64,000 nucleotides of DNA from assembly GCA_032622095.1 (NCBI GenBank), contig CP136061.1:96963345-97027344 (forward strand), given 5' to 3'. Numbering within the stretch: the first letter of the stretch is position 1; every line of letters begins with the position of its first letter. Source of the stretch: Siphonodentalium dalli (taxonomy: Eukaryota > Mollusca > Scaphopoda > Gadilida > Siphonodentaliidae). Below are positions 12,520 to 24,049 of the stretch, piece after piece. The translations under genes and the position numbers were made by a program. Below the pieces are notes generated by a model. It saw nothing but the letters and a program-made list of their open reading frames with translations. It searched no databases and had not been told where the DNA came from.

Positions 12520-12745
12520 CTGCAGAATAAGCTCCAAGGAGGGTGAGTTTTGTGATGCTACCCAGCAGAGTGGGCTATAGCATTACCAAATTCACCATAT
12601 GTGACCCTCATATGTAGCTAGTTCTCCATGGTTGGTCGAGACCAAAATAGAATGAGATCGTTAGAGGTTGAATTTGTTGATGCTATGCCGGGTAGTATCG
12701 CCAAATTCGCCCTCTGCAGACTTCGATCATTTTGCTGATGACCAG
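12520..12745. mobile_element. Decayed copy of the hAT-like hairpin MITE
   Basis: Two inverted-repeat blocks recall those at 8962-9399: CAGAATAAGCTCCAAGGAGG...ACCAAATTCACC, then GAATGAGATCGTTAGAGG...CAAATTCGCCCTCTGCAG. Termini and target duplication are no longer recognisable, so this is an older relic. Confidence 0.6.
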
Positions 12746-13755
12746 CACATTATTTTTAGACTTGCATATTATATTAAGTTATATTATATTTTCTTTCCCT
12801 TCTTTTCACTCATCTGTTCTGATTTTGTTTATTCCACTTAGCAGCCTTCTCCATATCTACACATTCAAGGTCTATGTATGCTCGCCCAATCTTTTAGCTG
12901 GGTCCCACCATCTCAAGATTATTATCTCAGTGATATGCGTTGTTGCAGTCTACAGTCCCATGCATGCCAAGTTCCGATACAATTTTGACTGAGTCAGCTG
13001 GTCTGATCAGGTATAATGAGTAAATGTTAATGAGATAAATGAATAGCTTTTTTCATTTTATTTATATTAAAGTTTATTCATGTGCTACATAACTGTCCAT
13101 TTTCATCTGGAACCAGTAGCATTGGTACATGGCAATGTGATCGGATGTAAAAGGCGTATTCCTGAGAGTTGGTTCGTAATCTGGATTTCTGAGAAGCATC
13201 ATGCCCATATCCACACTAACTACCCCCCTAAGCACTGCCCTAAGTGTCATACACACCTTAACAATGATGCTGAACACTTTGAGGCATTTATATTGAAGAA
13301 ATGTTGTAAGAGGAAAAAATTGCGACCACTCAGGAAAAAAGTGACTTTTTCGCAGCTGAACCACCCACCCACCCCGGCCTAGTGTATGGAAAAAAGTGGA
13401 TGACCCCCCCCCCCTGGTCTGGCCCGCGTTTTCCGCCGGTCACAGTGAAAATAATATCCGGTTATAAAATGTATCCAAACTCCAAAGGTTGAGTCGGTTC
13501 GAGACAGGAATGCATGGAAGAGGGGAGGGCAGGGGCACGGTTACCAAAATTAATAAAAACTATTTCTTAGCGCCGATTTCCACCAAATTAATATATTCTT
13601 ACATAGGATACTGATGTCGGTCTATCTTTCCGAATAGAACAGTATACATTGCCATAATTAATGAGCACATATATTAAAATCAACAGTTAAAACTAACATG
13701 CTTCTCCGATAATCTGTTCAACTTCCGTGTCGGAAAAACACCACAAAGTCACTTA
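12746..13755. other. Intergenic, nothing firm
   Basis: A 100-codon plus-strand frame (13080-13382) contains a CPKC-type pair, but it overlaps an equally long frame on the other strand and resembles nothing I know. A C-run lies at about 13405-13414. Not called as a gene. Confidence 0.4.
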
Positions 13756-14107
13756 TTAACCCTTTACCCAACAGAACGGCCCTGTGCCAATGCATTCTCT
13801 TATATATGCGAGTCGACCATAGGTCGCCTCGCATATATAAGAGAATGCATTGGCTTAACACATATTAAAAATGATAAAATTGTCAAAGAATGCATTCTCT
13901 TATATATGGGAGGCGACCTATGGTCGACTCGCATATATAAGAGAATGCATTTGCACAGGGCATAACTGTAACCATCACAATGTGGTCAATGAACCGGTTC
14001 CAATGATATCCATATTTGTATGGTGTTATTGAGACATACCGAATATATTTTAGGCTGTTGAAGCTTTATTTGGGCGTTTTTTGCCGTTTTGTTGGGTAAA
14101 GGGTTAA
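13756..14107. mobile_element. Family 1 TTAA MITE with shortened linker
   Basis: Full termini with TTAA at 13756-13759 and 14104-14107. The linker between the two hairpins is only about 35 bp, making this the shortest complete copy (352 bp). The right flank matches an inverted-repeat element at 14990-15425, whose corresponding TTAA at 15260-15263 is unoccupied. Confidence 0.88.
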
Positions 14108-14290
14108 ATCGTGAAATTTGGATTTAGGACCTTCACCTATACAGTGATTTACATTATTACGGAGCAGGTAATAACTAAGAAATATATCCCACGCGTTATG
14201 TTTTTCGACTTTATAAGATTCCATGTCAAAACTTCAAAAAGTTCCCAGATTTTGTACTTGTGGAAGAGGATCATCCTACGGGCGTTATAT
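14108..14290. repeat. Single arm of the 15-kb inverted-repeat element
   Basis: Matches 15260-15425 in the same orientation, including GGACCTTCACCTA, CAGATAATAACTAAG-type sequence, AAAACTTCAAAAAGTTCC and the closing CTACGGGCGTTA. It is a half-copy interrupted on its left by the family 1 MITE. Confidence 0.6.
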
Positions 14291-14653
14291 AGACATATAT
14301 GGTAGATATTCATGTCATGTTCTATGTTATGCCCGAATCAATCAAATAAAAGTTCGAGGAGAGAGACAATACCTTTAATGATGAGTGTGTGGTAGCAATG
14401 GTTAATGGTATTTATATCATTTCACGATGACGGTCCAATACCGAAGACTAAACTACACAATTTTCATACAGTCAATGAAATTATAATATACACTTATCTT
14501 CTCAAATAACATATGGACATGCGACAATGAGACATGCATGCGGCACGCAGACCTTTGACACTCTGATAACGGTGTATGTGGTGTGAAGGTCGCTGACCGT
14601 AATACAGCATCATTGAGACAGTAATCGGTGAAATCAGAGCCACGAGTGCTGCT

Positions 14654-14907
14654 CAAGCCTTGAAATAGTGTGTCTGTCATTTGCAGAATGAGGTCCCCAG
14701 AGGGTGAATTTAGTGACGCTACCCCGCATTGCGGGCTAGCATCACCAAATTCACCCTCTCGGGACCTCATTCTGTTTACACCTCAGCAGAATGAGGTTCC
14801 CAGAGGGTGAATTTGGTGATGCTAGCCCGCTGTGCGGGGTAGCATCACTAAATTCACCCTCTGGGGACCTCATTCTGCAAATGACAGACACACTATTTCA
14901 AGGCTTG
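14654..14907. mobile_element. hAT-like MITE with near-perfect ends and 8-bp duplication
   Basis: 254 bp. Terminal inverted repeats of 58 bp look identical (CAAGCCTTGAAATAGTGTGT at each end). It is flanked by a perfect 8-bp duplication, GTGCTGCT, at 14646-14653 and 14908-14915. Two internal hairpins use GAATGAGG and CACCCTCT words. The 8-bp duplication and terminal CA...TG fit the hAT superfamily; intact ends suggest recent insertion. No coding capacity. Confidence 0.9.
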
Positions 14908-14989
14908 GTGCTGCTCGGAAACATTGAATGAACCGGTTTTATTTATCTGTGTTGCATGTAGATCATCCCATGAATCTCTACTATATGCA

Positions 14990-15425
14990 AACACCCGTAG
15001 AGATCATATTCAATCAGTGCAAAACCTGGGAACTTTTTGAAGGTCTGACAGGGAACCTTATAAAGTCGAAAAAATAACACTATTTCTTAGTTATTATCTG
15101 TCCATTGATACCGTACTTCACTGTATATGAAGGTCCCGACTAGAAATTGCATGCTTATCGGTGACTTTGTGAGCCGATATCGCATTAAACATTGAATTAA
15201 TTACCCCGGAGAAATTTCATAATTGTTAGCGACGCAAAGATAATCGCTCACAAAGTCACTTAAATCGTGAAATTTCGAGTTGGGACCTTCACCTACAGTT
15301 AAGTGAAGTACATTATCAAGGAACAGATAATAACTAAGCAATATATTCCCCGTGTTAAAGTTCCCTGTCAAAACTTCAAAAAGTTCCAAGGTTTTGTACT
15401 GGTGGAATATGATCTCTACGGGCGT
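14990..15425. mobile_element. Long inverted-repeat (foldback) element
   Basis: Two arms of about 190-220 bp (about 14990-15185 and 15198-15425) are reverse complements: CCCGTAGAGATCATATTC on the left pairs with GAATATGATCTCTACGGG on the right, and GGAACTTTTTGAAG with CTTCAAAAAGTTCC. Related sequence occurs at 14108-14290, 44560-45310 and 47520-47610. No reading frame. Target duplication not identified. Confidence 0.65.
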
Positions 15426-16013
15426 TAGTCATATCATGATATTGCCAGCATGTGACTTGTGAAATCAGAGTCATCCATGTAGATATTAGGCAGTTACAGT
15501 TACACGTGTAGTATATGTGACCTGTATATAGCGTGTATTATTACAAACAACAGTCGCATGACCTTGCATTGCGGCTACACATACACGGTCATCCAAAACA
15601 CCCGGATCATGTTTACAAATTTCATAGATCATGACATGAATCTCTAATCTAGTTACAAACTATATTTAATGTCTTAAATAAAAAAAACACATGAGGGTGT
15701 AATAACGAGTTTTTGGCAGTTTTGACAAAGCACCCATGCACCCACCACGGCATTCCTTCCTGTAATGCTTTACCCCCCCCCCCCCTCCCCGGGAAGCGGT
15801 CCGTGTTTCTTTTGGCTGCCGTTCGCATAGTGTGTTGTAATGAAACGTGAAGCCAAGGGCATTAATCCAATCTTTCAAAAATCGAAGATAATATAAAATA
15901 GACGCAATTACTATGCTGTGAATTTCATGGTAAATATCCAGTTCAGCGGAGGATCTGGTCGCTTTAAAGATCGTGTATCAGTAGTAACGTTTAAACAAAT
16001 ACACAAATATATC
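15426..16013. other. Intergenic, with a C-run
   Basis: C-run at about 15773-15784. Nothing else except the copy of the 27-bp repeat beginning at 15991, described with the next element. Confidence 0.45.
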
Positions 16014-16414
16014 TTAACCCTTTACCCAACAGAAGGGCCCTGTGCCAATGCATTCTCTTATATATGCGAGTCGACCATGGGTCGCCTCGCATATATAAGA
16101 GAATGCATTGGCTTAACACATTAAAAATTATAAAATTGTTAAAGAATGTAAGAAAAAATGGTAAAAAGTGTTAAAAAAAGATTTTTGTTTAGGCCAATGC
16201 ATTCTCTTATATATGCGAGGCGACCTATGGTCGACTCGCATATATAAGAGAATGCATTGGCACAGGGCATAACTGTAACTATCACAATGTGGTCAAGGAG
16301 CCGGTTCCAATGATATCCATATTTGTATGGTTCTATTGAGACAGACCGAAGATATTTTAGGCTGTTGAAGCTTTATTTGGCCGGTTTTGGCCGGTTTGTT
16401 GGGTAAAGGGTTAA
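16014..16414. mobile_element. Family 1 TTAA MITE flanked by a 27-bp direct repeat
   Basis: Intact termini and two hairpins. The immediate flanks are not just TTAA: a 27-bp stretch that begins and ends with TTAA occurs identically at 15991-16017 and 16411-16437. This looks like a target duplication spanning two neighbouring TTAA sites. Confidence 0.9.
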
Positions 16415-17194
16415 ACAAATACACAAATATATCTTAAACATAGTAAATATATACCCTTGTTCAGGTACTTGTATACGTGTCACTTGTAACTTGTGTTGCG
16501 AGAGCGCACGTATGAGTCACAGAGTGTGATCATGACTATTAGCCTATTTTCTCATTCCATAACACCTCATGCATGTTCAGCACGACCCCTAAAATGTACA
16601 GTATTTGTTATTTGATCAGGCTTAGTAGCAACATGAATGCAAAGTCCACCATTTTGATCATCTTCATTCTGATTGAATGGCTTAAATAATTCGGTGTGGG
16701 AAATAGTACGTGACAACCCTGAGAAATAAAGTCTTGATATGTCAATAATCTTTCAGTGGCCGGCTAGACTTAGTCTCACGCCCGTAACACAAAACTAAGG
16801 GGGCCACCGGATATAGTCACTTCCACGAAAGAGGGCGCTTACTTTGAGTGTCACCATCCGCCCATTCATATACTATCACTATAATTATAGATATTTCCTC
16901 CATTCAGATCGGCGAGTCAGTGCATGTGGTCTCTCGGCTGTGAATCATGAATCAGCTCGACTAATAAGGTCATAAGAAGAGATTAGCTCCCATGGTTAAG
17001 GGCCGGACGCACATTTTGCCAAAAACATTCTGATATCTGATGATATTCTGGTATTTCATGCCAAAAGTAAATGGGGTTGTAATTCCCAACGAGTTGGTGG
17101 TTTTAAAATATTGTGTAACAATATTAGCTTGTACGGAATTTCAAAAAGAACTTCCAGACATATTTTGAGAAAATCCATTTTTAAATACATATGT
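16415..17194. other. Intergenic, nothing recognised
   Basis: Apart from the right copy of the 27-bp flanking repeat, no gene or repeat was recognised. Confidence 0.45.
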
Positions 17195-17495
17195 ATAGTT
17201 ACCGAGGTATTAAATATTATATATGAATCGAAGATCCCTATCGGGAAATGCGTCTATCGATTAATATTAATTATATTTCGAATATTTTCTGGTCTAAATA
17301 CGTGGTTACTGTTAACAGAGATCAGAAATTGTATTGTGTAATTCTGTCACAAGTAAACGTTAATTAGACTCATTATCGCTTGTAACTATGGAATAAAACA
17401 ATACAATCAATCAAGCTGGGAAATTTGACGTTCGGAACGTCAAATATGGTATCGCCTGGAAATGGTCTATTCTAAAAATAGAAACATGAAGTGTC
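17195..17495. mobile_element. Partial family 4 TTAA MITE
   Basis: Matches the interior of the complete family 4 element at 58924-59443 in the same orientation: ATAGTTACCGAGGTATTAAA, CTATCGATTAATATTAATT, ATTTTCTGGTCTAAA, GTTACTGTTAACAGAGA and CTCATTATCGCTT. Both termini are missing. It includes an 11-bp-arm palindrome around TTTGACGTTC (17428-17450). Confidence 0.7.
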
Positions 17496-17775
17496 GCATT
17501 TAAAGGTACGGTTGGCCTTGGCGGTGGGTATCCTGTGAAAATATTTCCAGCCGTCAAAAACCGCCACAAACAGAAAGAACATCACAATGTAGACAGACTT
17601 TGTCCGTATACAAATAAGAAATATCGCATAAACAGTATGTCATTGTCATATGTTTGACTATTGTTATGTAAACAAGAGCATAAAAAGTTACTTTTCTGGT
17701 GTTTGTTTATATTATGATGGTAAACATAAAGAGCGTTCTTTGTTGGTGAATTCCTGATATGGAACTAATAAAGAG

Positions 17776-20700
17776 CGTTTATGCCATTTGTGTGTTATTA
17801 GCCAGTAACACTGTGCTGTCTTCTGTAACACAATCAGACTCTTGCTTAGGTAAAATATAGTAGGTCTTTATGATAACATGCTCTTTACGCGATGGTCATG
17901 GTATATATGAACGAAACTGTATGCGTTTTAATGTTTTTCTGTTTACGGTGTTTGGAACAAACATGAATATTTTCGACAATTAAAGGCCATAATGTTATAA
18001 TTATGTTCTCAATATAATGTAAACCGCGGCTACGAATGAACTTCACTGTGCATAATTCCGATTGTAACTCCCCTCAATTTCAGATTACGACATTTAAGCT
18101 TTATACCCACCGATCTTCTGTGCGACAAACGCGCTCGCAAAAATTTAAAACAGCAGTGTCGTATTTGATAATAATTGGCAACGACACAAAATCAGATATA
18201 GTCTATATACGACCAAAGCGTCCGGCTTTGGTTTGTTATTACAAGAAAACCATAGTCAGAAATGGTAACGCGCTCAAGATGATATATGATATACCCATGA
18301 TTGTAATTATAGAATATCAAATATATTGGTTTCACGAACGACCAACTCATAGAATTAATCGCCTTGCACTTCTTGGCATCCGAATAACAATTGAAATTGA
18401 AATTACCGGACTCGGCCTCCGGTCGCAGTTCGACTTTTAATCCGTCAAAAAATTCCCATTATCTAAATAAAACGCCCATGCGCCCACGGAATTATATGCA
18501 TTATATACACATACCTTATCAAGCTGAGGCTTTTGATAGTTACTTGAGTTGAAGAAATTACATCATTGTATATGTTTGCTTCGCATAATATAACTTCACA
18601 GTATAAGATTATACGCATTGGGAGGTTTAGTGATTGTTAATAGCCAGGTTCAGCCACACGTACATGTAACTTGTGACGTGTGTTGTCATTGCGAACGAAA
18701 TTTTAATCACCTGATTCACATGACCATTCCGCCTACACGTACACCGTCAAACAACCATTTAGACGATTTGTGTCAAATGTGCAGCATTGCCAAATGTGTA
18801 TCAGAGAGGTGTCCAATCTTTATGTCAATCGACGAACCTGTGCTTAGTGAACTTTTGTTAAATTCTTCAGCAGCGGTGACCACGCCGTTACTTTTCCCAA
18901 AAGGGTTGTTGGTACGACTTCCTTGAGCCGTATATCTGGATCATACAACCCACCAATGAATTGGTCCTTTGCCAATGTGTCTCTCAATTCGTGTGATGCA
19001 GTATGATATGCCATATTGGCCAGACGTCGGATGCTCTGTCCCATTTCAGGGAGGCTCTCTCCTGCCCTTGATCGTCGTTCACCCAATTGTACCATATACA
19101 AGTCAGTCTGGTTTTTGGCAGCAAATTGGCCTTCTATCGCAGCAACAAGAACGTTGTAGTCTTGTTCTCGTCCTGGGAGTAGGTCGCCGAGTATTCCTTG
19201 AGCCAATCCTCTCAAGGATGCGCCTAGATAAAGGCCCTTGTCATCAATTTCCCATTCATTTATGTTGGCACACATTTCAAAGTTTGCTTGGTAATATAAC
19301 CATGATCCTCTGCCATCATAGCTATCTGGTGTTACAAATTGTTTTCGTTTTTCAACGGATTTTCTAGGAACATTTCGGTTCGGGTGGTATTTAGCGCAAT
19401 GCATTACCATGCATGCCTACCGTAAGTTATCATTTGCTGTGTTGGCACTTGACAGCTTACGCATAATAACCTACTACACATTTGAATTACGAATAGGGTG
19501 CTACAGGTACATCACTAGAATATGTGTTCTTTCTATCAGTTGTCGATTTTCAATATCCGTAGTTACGATTACGGATTCGAGAAACCAAGTATATGGGCAC
19601 GTGAGCTTTGCATGCATTCATCTAGTGTACAACTGACAATATTTGACATGTAAACAACACAATTAAATACAAACATAACTATACATGTATCACAATACTG
19701 TGTGTGGCAAGAAGATTGAACGCAATGAACGGCACTATTTTCTCCCAAATGGACTCGCAGTCGTCACTTCTGTGAAAATGAGTTTAGACCGTACGAAACA
19801 CATACGAGTACACTATAGGCTACTCGTAATTCTTATATGTATAGTAGTTCAGTATGCGAAAGATGTCCATTGTCCGTATTTATATTTCACTGCACGTTTG
19901 ATAACTTTACACATAATAACCATCGAGATATTTCAATTTGTTTTGATGGCAGCTACATACGCGTTTATAAACTTCTTTATTTATTGTTATTTCTGAAGAT
20001 TCGCCTTTGTTCATATTTCGTGTTAATTTTGCGAAACCTCTCTTTACATATATAATCATATACATGTGAAGCTATCATGCGAAGGTAACATATGCAATGC
20101 TGCATTTCCTTCAACTCAAATAACTTTTCATCGTATATTCATTATATGTATACTACTTGGATGTATATATATAGTCATATTCCGTGTATTCATCTCATCT
20201 TGCGATTTACTGTATTATTGCATGGGGTAAGGGATACATAAATGTAACCAAACACAGCAACTACGACAGTGGATGATAATACGCATCAACAGTTATATAT
20301 ACTATATGTCTTGACAACTATTGAAATCTTTCCCTAGATCCTTGTTCAAAAACAAATTTAAATCATCACCCATATATATATAGAGAGCAGAGGGGCAAAA
20401 ACGTTTAAAATGTACGATTTTTCGGTCTACTTTCACCATGAATCTCATAAAGCTTGCCATCTATATCAACAAAATCTTCAAATTGGGTATATATCTAGGA
20501 GTATAAGTGTGTACAATACTATATCATCGCACAGTATAATCCCAGTTCTTTCGTCCTGCCGAATGTTCTAAAACCTGACTTTTTTGCTGATTTTTTTGGT
20601 GAAGGGCGACACAATCTTACACAATACAGCACCTATGACAAAGGATGACATAATTGGCATATGAAAATGTATATGCCATGAACATTTCCACAAATTTCCA

Positions 20701-20940
20701 GGGTATTTCTGAGATCCCTCGTCAAAGCAATATTGAATTATCACCCATTAAGAGGGCAAAGCAATTGAAAATTAACATTTGTTTTTGTCTATTTTCACAA
20801 TAAATCTCATATATTTTGACATCTATCAACGAAATCATGGCGTTACCATACTTGGTATCTATAGGTATGTAGACAGCTATATCTTAGTAGAAAGATATCC
20901 CAAATTCTCTGATTTTTTTTATTTTGTTCTGCCGAATTTC
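17776..20940. repeat. Tandem segmental duplication, copy 1
   Basis: 3,165 bp followed directly by a second copy. The copies are nearly identical; I noticed only about ten single-base differences, plus a 9- versus 16-bp replacement (20134-20142 versus 23300-23315). The junction at 20940/20941 joins GCCGAATTTC to CGTTTATGCC. Each unit carries a gag relic, AT-rich non-coding sequence and, at its right end, about 1.5 units of a diverged repeat of about 350 bp (words AATCTCATA, TATCTAGGAGTAT, CTGCCGAAT). Reading frames shared by both copies reflect the recent duplication, not selection. Confidence 0.93.
18844..19410 (-). pseudogene. Ty3/Gypsy-like gag fragment, copy 1
   Basis: A 188-codon open frame resembling the capsid region of Ty3/Gypsy retrotransposon Gag: an F/Y-x-G-x-x-SW start (YDGRGSWLYYQANFEMCA), a central LRGLAQGILGDL, then GESLPEMGQSIRRLANMAY and LRDTLAKDQFIGGL. 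Gag would assemble the intracellular particle. No zinc knuckle, protease or reverse transcriptase follows, so it is an isolated fragment. Compared with copy 2 it has an in-frame TAG where copy 2 reads CAG, 19 codons upstream of the shared part. LTRs were not found. Confidence 0.75.
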
Positions 20941-22008
20941 CGTTTATGCCATTTGTGTGTTATTAGCCAGTAACACTGTGCTGTCTTCTGTAACACAATC
21001 AGACTCTTGCTTAGGTAAAATATAGTAGGTCTTTATGATAACATGCTCTTTACGCGATGGTCATGGTATATATGAACGAAACTGTATGCGTTTTAATGTT
21101 TTTCTGTTTACGGTGTTTGGAACAAACATGAATATTTTCGACAATTAAAGGCCATAATGTTATAATTATGTTCTCAATATAATGTAAACCGCGGCTACGA
21201 ATGAACTTCACTGTGCATAATTCCGATTGTAACTCCCCTCAATTTCAGATTACGACATTTAAGCTTTATACCCACCGATCTTCTGTGCGACAAACGCGCT
21301 CGCAAAAATTTAAAACAGCAGTGTCGTATTTGATAATAATTGGCAACGACACAAAATCAGATATAGTCTATATACGACCAAAGCGTCCGGCTTTGGTTTG
21401 TTATTACAAGAAAACCATAGTCAGAAATGGTAACGCGCTCAAGATGATATATGATATACCCATGATTGTAATTATAGAATATCAAATATATTGGTTTCAC
21501 GAACGACCAACTCATAGAATTAATCGCCTTGCACTTCTTGGCATCCGAATAACAATTGAAATTGAAATTACCGGACTCGGCCTCCGGTCGCAGTTCGACT
21601 TTTAATCCGTCAAAAAATTCCCATTATCTAAATAAAACGCCCATGCGCCCACGGAATTATATGCATTATATACACATACCTTATCAAGCTGAGGCATTTG
21701 ATAGTTACTTGAGTTGAAGAAATTACATCATTGTATATGTTTGCTTCGCATAATATAACTTCACAGTATAAGATTATACGCATTGGGAGGTTTAGTGATT
21801 GTTAATAGCCAGGTTCAGCCACACGTACATGTAACTTGTGACGTGTGTTGTCATTGCGAACGAAATTTTAATCACCTGATTCACATGACCATTCCGCCTA
21901 CACGTACACCGTCAAACAACCATTTAGACGATTTGTGTCAAATGTGCAGCATTGCCAAATGTGTATCAGAGAGGTGTCCAATCTTTATGTCAATCGACGA
22001 ACCTGTGC

Positions 22009-22629
22009 TTAGTGAACTTTTGTTAAATTCTTCAGCAGCGGTGACCACGCCGTTACTTTTCCCAAAAGGGTTGTTGGTACGACTTCCTTGAGCCGTATAT
22101 CTGGATCATACAACCCACCAATGAATTGGTCCTTTGCCAATGTGTCTCTCAATTCATGTGATGCAGTATGATATGCCATATTGGCCAGACGTCGGATGCT
22201 CTGTCCCATTTCAGGGAGGCTCTCTCCTGCCCTTGATCGTCGTTCACGCAATTGTACCATATACAAGTCAGTCTGGTTTTTGGCAGCAAATTGGCCTTCT
22301 ATCGCAGCAACAAGAACGTTGTAGTCTTGTTCTCGTCCTGGGAGTAGGTCGCCGAGTATTCCTTGAGCCAATCCTCTCAAGGATGCGCCTAGATAAAGGC
22401 CCTTGTCATCAATTTCCCATTCATTTATGTTGGCACACATTTCAAAGTTTGCTTGGTAATATAACCATGATCCTCTGCCATCATAGCTATCTGGTGTTAC
22501 AAATTGTTTTCGTTTTTCAACGGATTTTCTAGGAACATTTCGGTTCGGGTGGTATTTAGCGCAATGCATTACCATGCATGCCTGCCGTAAGTTATCATTT
22601 GCTGTGTTGGCACTTGACAGCTTACGCAT
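22009..22629 (-). pseudogene. Ty3/Gypsy-like gag fragment, copy 2
   Basis: 206 codons. Same frame as copy 1 but open 18 codons further upstream because a CAG replaces the TAG stop. One residue differs in the shared part (QLRERRS against QLGERRS). Like copy 1 it lacks nucleocapsid and pol sequences, and the frame ends abruptly after the capsid-like part. Confidence 0.75.
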
Positions 22630-23580
22630 AATAACCTACTACACATATGAATTACGAATAGGGTGCTACAGGTACATCACTAGAATATGTGTTCTTTCTA
22701 TCAGTTGTCGATTTTCAATATCCGTAGTTACGATTACGGATTCGAGAAACCAAGTATATGGGCACGTGAGCTTTGCATGCATTCATCTAGTGTACAACTG
22801 ACAATATTTGACATGTAAACAACACAATTAAATACAAACATAACTATACATGTATCACAATACTGTGTGTGGCAAGAAGATTGAACGCAATGAACGGCAC
22901 TATTTTCTCCCAAATGGACTCGCAGTCGTCACTTCTGTGAAAATGAGTTTAGACCGTACGAAACACATACGAGTACACTATAAGCTACTCGTAATTCTTA
23001 TATGTATAGTAGTTCAGTATGCGAAAGATGTCCATTGTCCGTATTTATATTTCACTGCACGTTTGATAACTTTACACATAATAACCATCGAGATATTTCA
23101 ATTTGTTTTGATGGCAGCTACATACGCGTTTATAAACTTCTTTATTTATTGTTATTTCTGAAGATTCGCCTTTGTTCATATTTCGTGTTAATTTTGCGAA
23201 ACCTCTCTTTACATATATAATCATATACATGTGAAGCTATCATGCGAAGGTAACATATGCAATGCTGCATTTCCTTCAACTCAAATAACTTTTCATCGTC
23301 TCACCTTGAGAAGGTATATGTATACTACTTGGATGTATATATATAGTCATATTCCGTGTATTCATCTCATCTTGCGATTTACTGTATTATTGCATGGGGT
23401 AAGGGATACATAAATGTAACCAAACACAGCAACTACGACAGTGGATGATAATACGCATCAACAGTTATATATACTATATGTCTTGACAACTATTGAAATC
23501 TTTCCCTAGATCCTTGTTCAAAAACAAATTTAAATCATCACCCATATATATATAGAGAGCAGAGGGGCAAAAACGTTTAA

Positions 23581-24049
23581 AGGTACTCAACCCGATAAAA
23601 CTCCTCTCAATTACTATTTCAATGGCTTCGGGGGTCAAAAATATTTGATTCGAGTCGAGGAAGTCACCCATCAAAGCTCAGATTTGTTAGATATCGATTT
23701 TAGAAATCTATTATTTTTCATTATCGGGAATTCTTTCTGGCCCAGTACGTAGTCAATTATTACCACTTGATTATAGAGTTATCCATCCTTGTCTGTTTGA
23801 ATAGAATTTTGGCGTAAAATCTCGAGCATGTTACCAAATTGACGGTAGTTATAAGTACTCATCTCGAGAACATAAGAATTTTCAAAAATCAATATCTAAT
23901 AACTCTGAGCTTTGTTTGATGGGTTCCTCGACTCGAATCAAATATTTTTTACCCCCAAAGCCAAAGAAATAGTAATATAGGACCCTCTGATCGGATTGTT
24001 GTTGTTGGACTCTGTTGAGATGGGGACCCTCTTTACGGGTTGAGTACCT
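23581..24049. mobile_element. Family 3 TTAA MITE inside duplication copy 2
   Basis: 469 bp, starting AGGTACTCAACCCG and ending CGGGTTGAGTACCT, with TTAA at 23577-23580 and 24050-24053. The interior is palindromic: TTCGAGTCGAGGAAGTCACCC pairs with GGGTTCCTCGACTCGAA, and TTAGATATCGATTTT with its counterpart near 23890. No protein. The TTAA target and AGG start suit piggyBac- or Kolobok-type transposases; the superfamily is inference. Confidence 0.9.

Noticed and set aside
13080-13382. A 100-codon frame with a CPKC pair, considered as a zinc-ribbon protein.
   Set aside because: No second cysteine or histidine pair at a sensible distance, an equally long antisense frame, and no recognisable family.
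18036-23220. Several reading frames of 70-134 codons occur identically at an offset of 3,165 bp (for example 18036-18440 and 21201-21605) and look conserved.
   Set aside because: They lie in a nearly identical tandem duplication. Identity reflects recency, non-coding parts are just as similar, and the proteins show no motifs.
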